Shown here in pieces: positions 8,901-15,388 of a DNA stretch of 49,182 nucleotides. The notes beneath the pieces were generated by a model that saw only the letters and a list, made by a program, of their open reading frames with translations, was not told where the DNA came from and searched no databases. Within the stretch, counting starts at the first letter, position 1; each line of letters opens with the position of its first letter. Position numbers and translations under genes: made by a program. Source of the stretch: an uncultured Acetatifactor sp. (lineage in GTDB: Bacteria > Bacillota > Clostridia > Lachnospirales > Lachnospiraceae); the NCBI GenBank assembly GCA_934436245.1, contig CAKSAM010000018.1, forward strand, positions 1 to 49,182, in the 5' to 3' direction.

Positions 8901-10061
8901 CATTTGTCCCAGAAAAGGTTGATGTCTCATCCATTCTGCAAAGTGCTTTGTTCCGGTAACAGGATCTACCCCTGAACCGCCATTTGTTTCAAAAAATACT
9001 GTATATCCATCAGGTGGTTGAATCAGCTCTTCCTGTAATTCATATTCTGTAGCATATGGCAACGTTAACTGATATTTATCCAGTTCATTATATTTTCCGC
9101 CTGCAGCATCAATCACAAGAGTGCCCGTACTCTTACGCCACTGCGCATACAAAGTAATCTGCCCGTGGTCTTCTGCTCCCCATGTGGTTCTGTCCTGCCA
9201 GTCTGCACTGCAAAGATTATAGATTTCCGCTTTGTCCTCGTAAGAGACTCCAGATCCATCCCGCTCGGTATTCCACCCGACAAATACATACCCCGTTCTA
9301 CGATAACTGTTTTCTGTCAGATGTGTCACCGGTGTAATCATCTCCCCTTCATATTCTGTAGCATTATTATACATATGATAACTTACCGGCATGACTTCTG
9401 CTATTTTACTTTCACCATTATTAGGATCATAATTGACAAAATACTGATTCCAGGATACTTTCTTACATTGATGTCCGGAAAACGCTACGCCTTGTTCCAG
9501 ATTCTGGCAGAACGGACAAAGATAGTAATAATTCATCGGATTATCTTTGTCTCCCACATCCAGGTATTGTATGGAAGCTGCTGCTTCTCTGCTCATGTAT
9601 ATATTGGCCTGTTCTATTGCCTCTCCACAGTCAGCGCAAAATGCTTTCCAGCCGGAATAATAATATTTCATACACTTTTGACTTCTAAACGATACTCCAT
9701 GCCAGACCTTATAAGGGTATCCATCATGAATGCACTGTCCTGCGCGATGAACCACTTTCCAGGATTGCACCGGTACTTCCCCGTATCTTTCAAATCGATA
9801 ATAATGTTCGCCGTTTGCAATACTTCGCAGCGAAGACTTTATTCCTGTATCAACAGTAGTACTGCCGTTTGCTGCATACCATGTATAATTCCTGTCACCG
9901 GCACAAGTAGTAAATGCTTCCCCGTCCGGGCTGAACGAAACATAGGGACTGTTATAAATAGTTTTTTTCCCTTCTGCTTTTGCATAGCCGGGAAACATAA
10001 TTACAATACCAAACGTCAGTAATCCGGCAAGACACCTCAAGATGTGCTTCTTTCTCATCAT
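5967..10061 (-). CDS. Large secreted glycine-rich / InlB-repeat protein of the pilus operon
   Basis: 1364 residues. An N-terminal signal peptide (basic start, hydrophobic core, probable cleavage after AKA at 29) sends it outside. Residues about 40-200 are Cys/Tyr-rich with CxxC-like pairs ('CADCGE', 'CPFCQN', 'HQCKK') that could bind metal or form disulfides. Two Listeria-Bacteroides (InlB B-type, Flg_new) repeats follow, ending in 'ITLYAQW' near 309 and 457. About 540-690 is a glycine-rich domain ('GGGGGAYTQGHGGAGG'). The C-terminal half has fibronectin/Big-like beta modules. There is no LPxTG sorting motif and no C-terminal membrane anchor. GGAGG lies six bases before the start at 10061. 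Sitting between cpaB and the peptidase gene, it is a good candidate pilus-associated adhesin; that role is inferred from position. Confidence 0.85.
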   Translation of the reverse strand: MMRKKHILRCLAGLLTFGIVIMFPGYAKAEGKKTIYNSPYVSFSPDGEAFTTCAGDRNYTWYAANGSTTVDTGIKSSLRSIANGEHYYRFERYGEVPVQSWKVVHRAGQCIHDGYPYKVWHGVSFRSQKCMKYYYSGWKAFCADCGEAIEQANIYMSREAAASIQYLDVGDKDNPMNYYYLCPFCQNLEQGVAFSGHQCKKVSWNQYFVNYDPNNGESKIAEVMPVSYHMYNNATEYEGEMITPVTHLTENSYRRTGYVFVGWNTERDGSGVSYEDKAEIYNLCSADWQDRTTWGAEDHGQITLYAQWRKSTGTLVIDAAGGKYNELDKYQLTLPYATEYELQEELIQPPDGYTVFFETNGGSGVDPVTGTKHFAEWMRHQPFLGQMINSTYIFPEIDGNTDIVEAVYQSDPIILPESGKEGWSFGGWYYDKNFTLPAGVPGEQLIPSGNITLYAQWIDLKLRATNNYEADEGKGAVDLSWSQADQGSKTYLVYQKKEDGAWIRVNSAKDINSITEITRNFTYERNQKQYIVPYTGIYTINAMGAQGQSYGAYHGGYGGSTTGTFWLKQGEILTCTVGGQDGYHGGGSASAFGKGGGMTSVVSDQKGILLIAGGGGGAYTQGHGGAGGSSASVTAGHNGQSGMTGGGAGYYGGTAGTYTPEIRELRFRHFSDAGIANTWQYITAHGSKAYGPVWNGSVGGYLYGIDQVGSGRYYQVNGKWQENTSADSYVMINGQKWWPMNGWRISTNSANGGAIRVYLSGTKIGQSWIGFDDPFCNGGTEFVQGYWTVIQSASNTPAYGGSNYINTDFAHWYEEQSGVRSGNGYIGLYSKNMGYQDTLQMEGVTATDQAAPEKISDKVIREVSGSQKIRIIWTEPADRGTDYYHKVESYLPGSTSKLCDSNITKNTLISGVKGYYWLIDQNEDTTATEKADYVRNPWTDVNTTDAVQYLHVAAVDVAGNVGETTHIRIEEADVQWKIYTRQLLLDEDAENIYKAADKTWYIRADGKTPFTLRNASYMDGPARKNYQLNETIYETVMSDGSLARNRIYTPSVEITNAPFRTDASGLSYAAEGTPVLQQYPYSYTIRSGRNRELTGVQKFVINGELSGRQIQVIPIAGADIGTEKVYSTHAEDEKNKIILIADGEAPIIQGMEILENRDLIDRRDGDITLRVKAEDHISGVQKFYMVINNTDNFISKTYTPAENGYITITITKDDPVFSGDFSVFAYAVDNVGNENSCIYGTTEFALESSVERALEPVEPVFKCGESGILTFTTWGYADRVEVIFPESMTALDPELNKTYDYEENPGYKNTEKLLFMIPLYTPENQKFEIIVRAYKGDKKLEDYPAISVIGVSGSVLDELRTRLR

Positions 10062-10093
10062 TCGTATCCTCCATTTCTTACTTCGTTGCGGTA

Positions 10094-10771
10094 CTAATAA
10101 GAATTACAGGTCTTAACGGCACGAAGTGATCCCTGTGCCAGTGCCGTATAAAATCCAGCTACATTCTCCTTGTCCAGATAAATATTAACTCTCTGTGCAG
10201 GTGTTGTATCATCATTACCCTCAATTGACGTTCCGGTCTGATCAAACACCTCCTGGACAAACACATTTTCTAACAGGATTTCCCCGATCTCTTCTTCATT
10301 TTCCCGATTCACGCAATAGATATGGATTCTGTCTCCGGCCCGCAGGACTCCACCTGCCACCTGATACAGATCCTCCGCACGAAACCCAGCAATCACCGGT
10401 TCCTCCATCTGCCCCGTGATCTCTACTTCTTCCTGCAACATGGCACCAGTGAGTACCATTCCCTTTTCTACACCATATACCGCTATTTTTCCAATAGCAG
10501 CATCCATAGTTTCCAGTGCCGTTTCCGGGACAATTCTTTTATCGATTTCTGTTATCCTGATATATTGTTCCGCATTCTCTGTGGTGACCTTTTGTCCTTT
10601 GGGAATTTCCTTCACTACCACACATACCTGTTGTTTCTCATATTCTGCAAGTACTTTTTTCTCTGTCTGCAATAGAAATACAAATACCGCTATTGCGGCC
10701 AGAAACGCTGCTATGATACTTCCATTCCAGATTCTGTTTTTCAATTTCGTACTCATCTTCGGTTTTTTCAT
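10094..10771 (-). CDS. cpaB: Pilus assembly protein with SAF domain (CpaB-like)
   Basis: 225 residues. One N-terminal membrane helix (about 15-34) is followed by an extracellular SAF domain: 'VCVVVKEIPKGQKVTTENAE' through 'GKIAVYGVEKGMVLTGAM'. CpaB/RcpC proteins are known periplasmic or extracytoplasmic components of Tad pilus machines. The remaining C-terminal part has the expected 'GDRIHIYCV' strand and a final Ser/Ala-rich helix. Its start is well supported by GAGGAGGAA just upstream. Unusually, its first 134 bases overlap the end of the upstream pseudopilin frame. It precedes the giant secreted protein by 32 bp. Confidence 0.85.
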   Translation of the reverse strand: MKKPKMSTKLKNRIWNGSIIAAFLAAIAVFVFLLQTEKKVLAEYEKQQVCVVVKEIPKGQKVTTENAEQYIRITEIDKRIVPETALETMDAAIGKIAVYGVEKGMVLTGAMLQEEVEITGQMEEPVIAGFRAEDLYQVAGGVLRAGDRIHIYCVNRENEEEIGEILLENVFVQEVFDQTGTSIEGNDDTTPAQRVNIYLDKENVAGFYTALAQGSLRAVKTCNSY

Positions 10772-11399
10772 TCATTTCCTCCTCATCAATAGTACTGACT
10801 ACATCTACCAGCTTGCTTTTCCTGGCAGTTACCATAATTCCCCAAAATCCCTCCACAGGATAAGTGATTTCGCTATATACACTGGTTGCCTCTATGAATT
10901 GTCCCTTCGGTGTCTTAACCTCCCCGAGATTTCCCTGCCATTCCTGTATCTGTCCGTCAGCACTTTGCTCCCACACCATGACTTTTCCGCCCGTCACATT
11001 ATAAATAGTGTAATTTAATATCTCCACATGGCCTGAAATCAGCTTATGATTTACAGCCTCATAGTTATCATTTAATCCAAGATTCTCCCTTACTGCTGAA
11101 CAATATCTGCCATAAGCCTGTTCCGGATCCGTAATCAGAACCCTGTGTGTTCTGCCGTATTCCTGTATATCAATAACCGCAGATGCCAGATTGGATAATG
11201 CAAGTGCATCCTCCAGATACAGTGCAGAAGCACGATACAATGCCAGTTGTAACTGCATGCACAATAAAATTGTCAGAAATAAAACCAGAAACAAACCCAA
11301 TACCCAGGAAGTCTGCCCTTGCTCCGCATTGATTCTATCTTTTCTTTTTTTAATTTTTGGCAGTAGATACCCTCTTTTCATATATTTCATATTGTTCAT
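10638..11399 (-). CDS. Tad-type pseudopilin / membrane-anchored pilus protein, C-terminus probably out of frame
   Basis: About 253 residues. After a basic start, 'AEQGQTSWVLGLFLVLFLTI' begins a single membrane helix like the hydrophobic segment of TadE/TadF/TadG pseudopilins; the rest is extracellular with no known motif. The start is uncertain: ATGs at 11411, 11399, 11390 and 11381 are in frame and 11399 has GGAAGG four bases upstream. It overlaps the preceding gene by about 50 bp. The last 45 residues lie over the start of cpaB in another frame and are polar and low in pattern, as if the natural stop has been lost; a TGA in the +1 frame sits right at the cpaB Shine-Dalgarno. No precise function is claimed. 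Confidence 0.7.
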   Translation of the reverse strand: MNNMKYMKRGYLLPKIKKRKDRINAEQGQTSWVLGLFLVLFLTILLCMQLQLALYRASALYLEDALALSNLASAVIDIQEYGRTHRVLITDPEQAYGRYCSAVRENLGLNDNYEAVNHKLISGHVEILNYTIYNVTGGKVMVWEQSADGQIQEWQGNLGEVKTPKGQFIEATSVYSEITYPVEGFWGIMVTARKSKLVDVVSTIDEEEMNEKTEDEYEIEKQNLEWKYHSSVSGRNSGICISIADREKSTCRI

Positions 11400-11715
11400 C
11401 CAGCCTTCCATGTATCTGCAGGACTACGCGGTTGCCATATCCCACAGGTTCCAATGTGCTTCCATCGTAATCTATCTGTGTCAGCCCCAGTGTTTCCAAT
11501 TCCGTGGTCAGACATATCTTTTCAGACGCTTCCAAAAATCCTACGGTCTCCATCTTCAGCAAATATGCTCTTGCAAGCTGCCCTACTGCCGCTTTGGTGC
11601 TGATCGCCTGTATATTTTCCATAAAGCTCAGCATTACTGTTGTAAGCGCCAGTACACACAACCCCATTGTCAGAAACTCTCCTATATTCCCGGTTTCTTT
11701 TTTTCTCTTGCACAT
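11350..11715 (-). CDS. TadE-like / DUF4320-type pseudopilin
   Basis: 121 residues. A short basic N-terminus (MCKRKKETG) is followed by 'GNIGEFLTMGL' and a hydrophobic helix, resembling the processing site of TadE-like pseudopilins, which are cut after Gly with a Glu near +5. The extracellular remainder is a small mixed domain ending 'EKRVSTAKN'. The second in-frame ATG (11715) is chosen because GGAG lies six bases before it; the first is at 11727. It lies between the Flp-like gene and the larger pseudopilin, typical for minor pilins of a Tad operon. It is probably a substrate of the peptidase at the operon's end. Confidence 0.72.
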   Translation of the reverse strand: MCKRKKETGNIGEFLTMGLCVLALTTVMLSFMENIQAISTKAAVGQLARAYLLKMETVGFLEASEKICLTTELETLGLTQIDYDGSTLEPVGYGNRVVLQIHGRLDEQYEIYEKRVSTAKN

Positions 11716-11784
11716 ATTAATCTCCATTCCGCAGACGATTCCTTCCGTCGGAGGAATTGCAAATCAAATTTCAGATTTGATTCA

Positions 11785-11991
11785 TCAGACTCCTGTTAGA
11801 ATATCTGCTGCTTTTGTCTGCATCGCTGTTACAATTGTCTGTATAAATGTCGTCAGACTATCCTTCATTACCACGCATAATAGCAGGGCAATAATACACA
11901 GCCCTACTGTAACAAGGATTCCATCAATTCCCTGTTCCCGATGCATTGCATGTTCCTTAACTTTTCCCCATATCTTTTGTATTTTTTTCAT
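11785..11991 (-). CDS. Flp-like small pilin subunit
   Basis: 68 residues: basic N-terminal stretch, 'EQGIDGILVTVGLCIIALLLCVV' membrane/assembly helix, then a short polar tail. Size and layout match Flp-type IVb pilins, which form the Tad fibre after leader cleavage. The canonical Glu at +5 after the cleaved Gly is not evident, so it may be a divergent pilin or another small pseudopilin. The frame is open to 12129, but the ATG at 11991 has GAGG upstream and gives the pilin-sized product. It sits right after the TadC-like gene. Confidence 0.7.
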   Translation of the reverse strand: MKKIQKIWGKVKEHAMHREQGIDGILVTVGLCIIALLLCVVMKDSLTTFIQTIVTAMQTKAADILTGV

Positions 11992-12091
11992 TTCTTGTCC
12001 TCTCTTTCTCTCTATAATAGCAATGTTAACTGTCCAGAACCCCACCCGGGCATTTGCAAAAGTGCTCATGAATGGTGCTTTTCCCGTTATG

Positions 12092-12916
12092 CTAAAATTC
12101 TGCTGCTGCACGGAACATATACCCCACACAAATGTATAAAATAATCCCCAGAACTGCTCCCAACATTCCCAGTTGATAGAATGTAATGCTGCGGTCCAAT
12201 GCGCCTTTTTGCTGTTGCAGCACAGTTATCTCCATATCTTTCAACTGTTCTCCCATGTCCTTCAACAAATCCACTGCCTGACCGGATTCTCCTGCCTGAA
12301 TTAGTGTAATGCACAGTGCATCTATCTGGCGGTTATCAAATTTTTGTTGAAATTCAGACAATGCCGTCACCAGATCCGACTGTATTACAATATCCCCTGC
12401 CAGTTCCATAAGTGCCTGCTGTAGTCTCCTCGTTCTCACACTCTGACTGCATTCCGTCAAAGCATCTGTTACATAAACTCCGGCACGGATCTGCACCTCC
12501 AGTGCCTGATAAATCAACTGCAGTTCCTGCAGCATGCTCCGGTTGTCCCGACGGTTCAGGTACAGCAGCATCAGCTCCGGCAGGTAAAATATAATTACCG
12601 CTGTCAACAATGCGTATCCCCATCCGACTGTTCCAAGAACCAGAGCGCCAACAAATGAAAGCAGCAGTCGGATCAGCAGATACTTTACAGGTGTAATTTT
12701 CTCTCCATAATGAAATTTTGCACCATTTCGTTTTAACCGGATTTCCGTTTTTACAACCCAGTTTTCGTAACCCTTATTCTGTCGCACCATTCCGGCAATC
12801 TCTTCACAAGTACGAAGTATTGTCCGTGGCACTGTTCCTGTACCCAGTCGAAATACAAAAATACCGCTAATCACCGCTCCCAACAATTGTGGTATCCAGA
12901 TAACCCTCCAGCTCAT
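12092..12916 (-). CDS. tadC: Tad pilus platform protein, TadC-like (T2SSF domain)
   Basis: 274 residues with a GspF/T2SSF-type core: two central membrane helices around 85-120, a cytosolic helical bundle ('LQELQLIYQALEVQIRAGVY') with the family's 'ALCITLIQAGESGQAVDLL' segment, and a C-terminal membrane helix. Tad systems use two such inner-membrane platform proteins that couple the ATPase to pilin extrusion. It lies 18 bp after the TadB-like gene. Assignment as TadC rather than TadB rests on order and length. Confidence 0.8.
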   Translation of the reverse strand: MSWRVIWIPQLLGAVISGIFVFRLGTGTVPRTILRTCEEIAGMVRQNKGYENWVVKTEIRLKRNGAKFHYGEKITPVKYLLIRLLLSFVGALVLGTVGWGYALLTAVIIFYLPELMLLYLNRRDNRSMLQELQLIYQALEVQIRAGVYVTDALTECSQSVRTRRLQQALMELAGDIVIQSDLVTALSEFQQKFDNRQIDALCITLIQAGESGQAVDLLKDMGEQLKDMEITVLQQQKGALDRSITFYQLGMLGAVLGIILYICVGYMFRAAAEF

Positions 12917-12934
12917 CTTATGTTCCTCCTGTTC

Positions 12935-13873
12935 CTATCGATGAAATCCATATAACTTCCGCAGAAATAAAAAAATAATTCCCACATAAATCCCCACCGC
13001 AACATGCCCCGGCAATGTCCCATATATAATTTTCCAGACGGAAAACTCTACCAGCCGGTCTACTGTCAATAATGCGAGCATTGACATTACCATAAGCAAT
13101 CCCATATTGATACCGGCTTCCCGAAGCATTCCCTTCCGTTCCTCTTCCATACGCAGATATTCCCTGGCAGACCGCCTGCTGCTATCTACCAGCATCGTCA
13201 GATCTGCCATATAGCGAATACTGACTTCCAGGTTTCTGGCCAATTGTTTTACCTTAGGATGTTCTATCCGTTCCGCAAGAGCTAAAAGGGCCAGCGAACT
13301 GTCTCCCGTTGTCTGCGCTTCATATGCACATTCCTCAAGTGCCCCCTTTAAAGGCTCCTCCACATATTTACTGACCTGCCCCAGTACCATGGTGATTTCG
13401 CCGGCTGTGAGGCTGTAATTTCCAAGAAAATTCAAACATTTCAATAAATTGTCATTGACCGACCGGAGTTCTCCTGCTCTCAAAGTACTCAAAATCAAAT
13501 ATTCTGCCCCACAGAACACTCCGGTCCCCAGTGCCGCCATTGTAAATCGTCCTGTTGCCCCCTGTAGAAAGCAGAAAATTAACATCATGCCAAAAATGTT
13601 TCCGGCAATCCATCTTTCCGCCGTGCATTGAGGAAATCTCCTCCTTATTCCGCAATAACAAAGAAATTCCTCTATCCTGTAAGTCAATGTATTGTTACGC
13701 TGTAGTTCCTGTAACTGGCGGTGCTTTTCCAGTGCACGCAATCTGGCCGACTGATCCATCCCCTCTTTTGTCTTGCTGAGCAGTTTTTTTACAGTCTCCA
13801 GCCAGCGTATTCTTCCAAAAAGAAGCAGAAAGCCCATAAATATTAAACAGAAGATCCATGCGTATATGATCAT
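12935..13873 (-). CDS. tadB: Tad pilus platform protein, TadB-like (T2SSF domain)
   Basis: 312 residues. One N-terminal membrane helix, a cytosolic linker, two central helices around 90-130, a helical cytosolic domain with 'LAERIEHPKVKQLARNLEV' and two C-terminal membrane helices. This is the GspF-like layout of TadB. It lies 23 bp after the secretion ATPase gene and 18 bp before the TadC-like gene, the normal Tad order. The weak sequence similarity to model TadB proteins means the call depends on topology and context. Confidence 0.78.
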   Translation of the reverse strand: MIIYAWIFCLIFMGFLLLFGRIRWLETVKKLLSKTKEGMDQSARLRALEKHRQLQELQRNNTLTYRIEEFLCYCGIRRRFPQCTAERWIAGNIFGMMLIFCFLQGATGRFTMAALGTGVFCGAEYLILSTLRAGELRSVNDNLLKCLNFLGNYSLTAGEITMVLGQVSKYVEEPLKGALEECAYEAQTTGDSSLALLALAERIEHPKVKQLARNLEVSIRYMADLTMLVDSSRRSAREYLRMEEERKGMLREAGINMGLLMVMSMLALLTVDRLVEFSVWKIIYGTLPGHVAVGIYVGIIFLFLRKLYGFHR

Positions 13874-13896
13874 AAGTTTCTCCTCTCATGTAATAA

Positions 13897-15048
13897 TCAA
13901 AGCAGTCTCTCATACTCTAGATTCTCTTTCTCCGCATTCCAGCCTGTGCAGGAAAATATTTCCTTTACTTTGTAATGTTCCATATATACCAGTGTCTGAA
14001 AGCAGTCCATCATTTTCATTAATTCATTTCGGGAATACCGGCTGTCATACATCGCATAATCCACTATTTTCTCAGGAGCACGATCGGCAGACGGTGCATG
14101 TACCGTGGCTGCGCAGATCTGTCCTGTGTATGCAGCATTTAAAAGATACAAAGCCTCTCCACCCTTAACTTCTCCTATAATGAAAAAATCCACATCCATG
14201 GTAAGCCCGGCAATACTGATATGTTTCAGATCATAATTCACACTGCTCTCCGATGTCCCGGGTAAAGAATGCAAAAACATAATATCCGGATGGAATATCG
14301 TGGTCAGTTCATCGGCCTGCTGTGCCACCAGAATTGCCATATCATCCGGCAGTGTTTCCTTCAACGCATTCAGCAGAGTCGTTTTCCCCGAGGAATTGCC
14401 TCCACAGATCAGAGTGGAGCCTCGCCGGAATCTCTGAATCAAAAGTTCTGCTGTCTCCCTGTTCATCATTTTTTTCTCCACAAGTTCCGTCATCATGGGA
14501 AAGTTTTTGGGTACCTTCCGGATGCATAAATACGGTTCATTGTAGGTATTTACAATTGGCATTGACAACGTAAAGCGAAAAATGAAATCCGGATGACTTT
14601 CTGTATCTGTGAATCTCTGTATGGCATTCAGATTCGAAATATTCACCTGGTTTCTGGTGGCTACATAGTCAATAAACTGCCGATACTCTTTTTCCGAGGC
14701 AAACGCAATTCCCGCATCCATCCGTTTCCCCTCCCTTTTAATGCGGATACAGTCATGACTCACCACACGAATATCTGAGATACTACTGTCATCCATTAAC
14801 GGCGACAACCTGGAATACCCAAAAATATATTGTTCAAATGTTTTTAGAAGTTCTTTCTTCTTTTTTCCCGGAAAATGATAATACTGGTCAATATGTTTTG
14901 CCGCTTCCAACAAAAAATCTTCTTTTTCAATATTTCCTTTTTTCACCTGAATCAGAAGAATCTGTTTCTGTGTAATAAAATCCTCCACCAGCCTCTGCAA
15001 TTCCGTATCTGTGGCCGCACTCTCTGCTTTATTATTCCTTTCCTCCAT
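13897..15048 (-). CDS. cpaF: Tad pilus secretion ATPase (CpaF/TadA-like)
   Basis: 383 residues of the VirB11-like secretion ATPase family, the motor of pilus assembly. Seen: 'SDIRVVS' in the N-terminal domain (about 91-97), Walker A 'GGNSSGKTT' (216-224; most relatives have GGTGSGKT), acidic 'QQADEL' in the Asp box region, Walker B 'DFFIIGEVKGGEAL' (287-300) and the His box 'ATVHA' (314-318). All catalytic positions appear kept although the protein is divergent. The start has GGAGG about five bases upstream. It is the first gene of the pilus operon, behind a 170-nt leader. Confidence 0.88.
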   Translation of the reverse strand: MEERNNKAESAATDTELQRLVEDFITQKQILLIQVKKGNIEKEDFLLEAAKHIDQYYHFPGKKKKELLKTFEQYIFGYSRLSPLMDDSSISDIRVVSHDCIRIKREGKRMDAGIAFASEKEYRQFIDYVATRNQVNISNLNAIQRFTDTESHPDFIFRFTLSMPIVNTYNEPYLCIRKVPKNFPMMTELVEKKMMNRETAELLIQRFRRGSTLICGGNSSGKTTLLNALKETLPDDMAILVAQQADELTTIFHPDIMFLHSLPGTSESSVNYDLKHISIAGLTMDVDFFIIGEVKGGEALYLLNAAYTGQICAATVHAPSADRAPEKIVDYAMYDSRYSRNELMKMMDCFQTLVYMEHYKVKEIFSCTGWNAEKENLEYERLL

Positions 15049-15190
15049 AGTCCCTCCGTTTTTTCGATTTTTTCAAAACTTTTATGCGTATTTCAAGGGG
15101 TATATCTATACAAGACAGCCCACACCGGATCAAAAATATATTCTCTTTGGTAATGTGATGCTCGGTCGAATATGACCAGATAATAAGACA

Positions 15191-15250
15191 CCCGACCACG
15201 ACTGCCTGTCGGGTAATATGCAGATTACTCCCTCTGCAAGGATATGTCAA
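15191..15250 (-). promoter_or_regulatory. Candidate promoter and structured leader of the pilus operon
   Basis: On the minus strand a consensus -35 TTGACA (15245-15250) is followed after 17 bp by TAATCT (15222-15227), a weak -10 keeping the most conserved positions. Just inside the transcript is a hairpin CCCGAC / GTCGGG (15191-15213), and a second short one GGTC/GACC follows near 15160. About 170 nt separate the start site from cpaF. I compared it by eye with c-di-GMP-I and -II riboswitch motifs and saw no match. The region 15049-15388 holds nothing else beyond this and the next terminator. Confidence 0.55.
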
Positions 15251-15291
15251 TAGGATGAAAACTATTTCTATATTTTCATGATAATGTCCAA

Positions 15292-15341
15292 CAAAAAACG
15301 CATTCTGACAGAATTTTCTCTTACAACCCTGTCAGAATGCG
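15292..15341 (-). terminator. Rho-independent terminator after the GGDEF-EAL gene
   Basis: Perfect 13-bp stem CGCATTCTGACAG / CTGTCAGAATGCG (15299-15311 with 15329-15341), 17-nt loop, and a T-run on the minus strand at 15298-15293. It separates the c-di-GMP gene from the pilus operon, so the latter needs its own promoter. Confidence 0.9.
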
Positions 15342-15388
15342 GTCTGTTGCTTTGTATATTTTGTCTTTGTGCATTTTGCCCTGTCAGG

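Noticed and set aside
9165..10022. 285-codon plus-strand open frame opposite the giant secreted protein
   Set aside because: It is antisense to a gene with signal peptide, good ribosome site and recognisable domains; its own product is Ile/Phe/Cys-rich without pattern.
5231..15048. Type II secretion or competence (Com) pilus
   Set aside because: The ATPase is of the CpaF/VirB11 type, there are two platform proteins and a SAF/CpaB protein, which fits Tad rather than ComG or GspE systems.
15049..15250. c-di-GMP riboswitch before the pilus operon
   Set aside because: I could not align the conserved GEMM or c-di-GMP-II core to it by eye; kept only as an unassigned leader.
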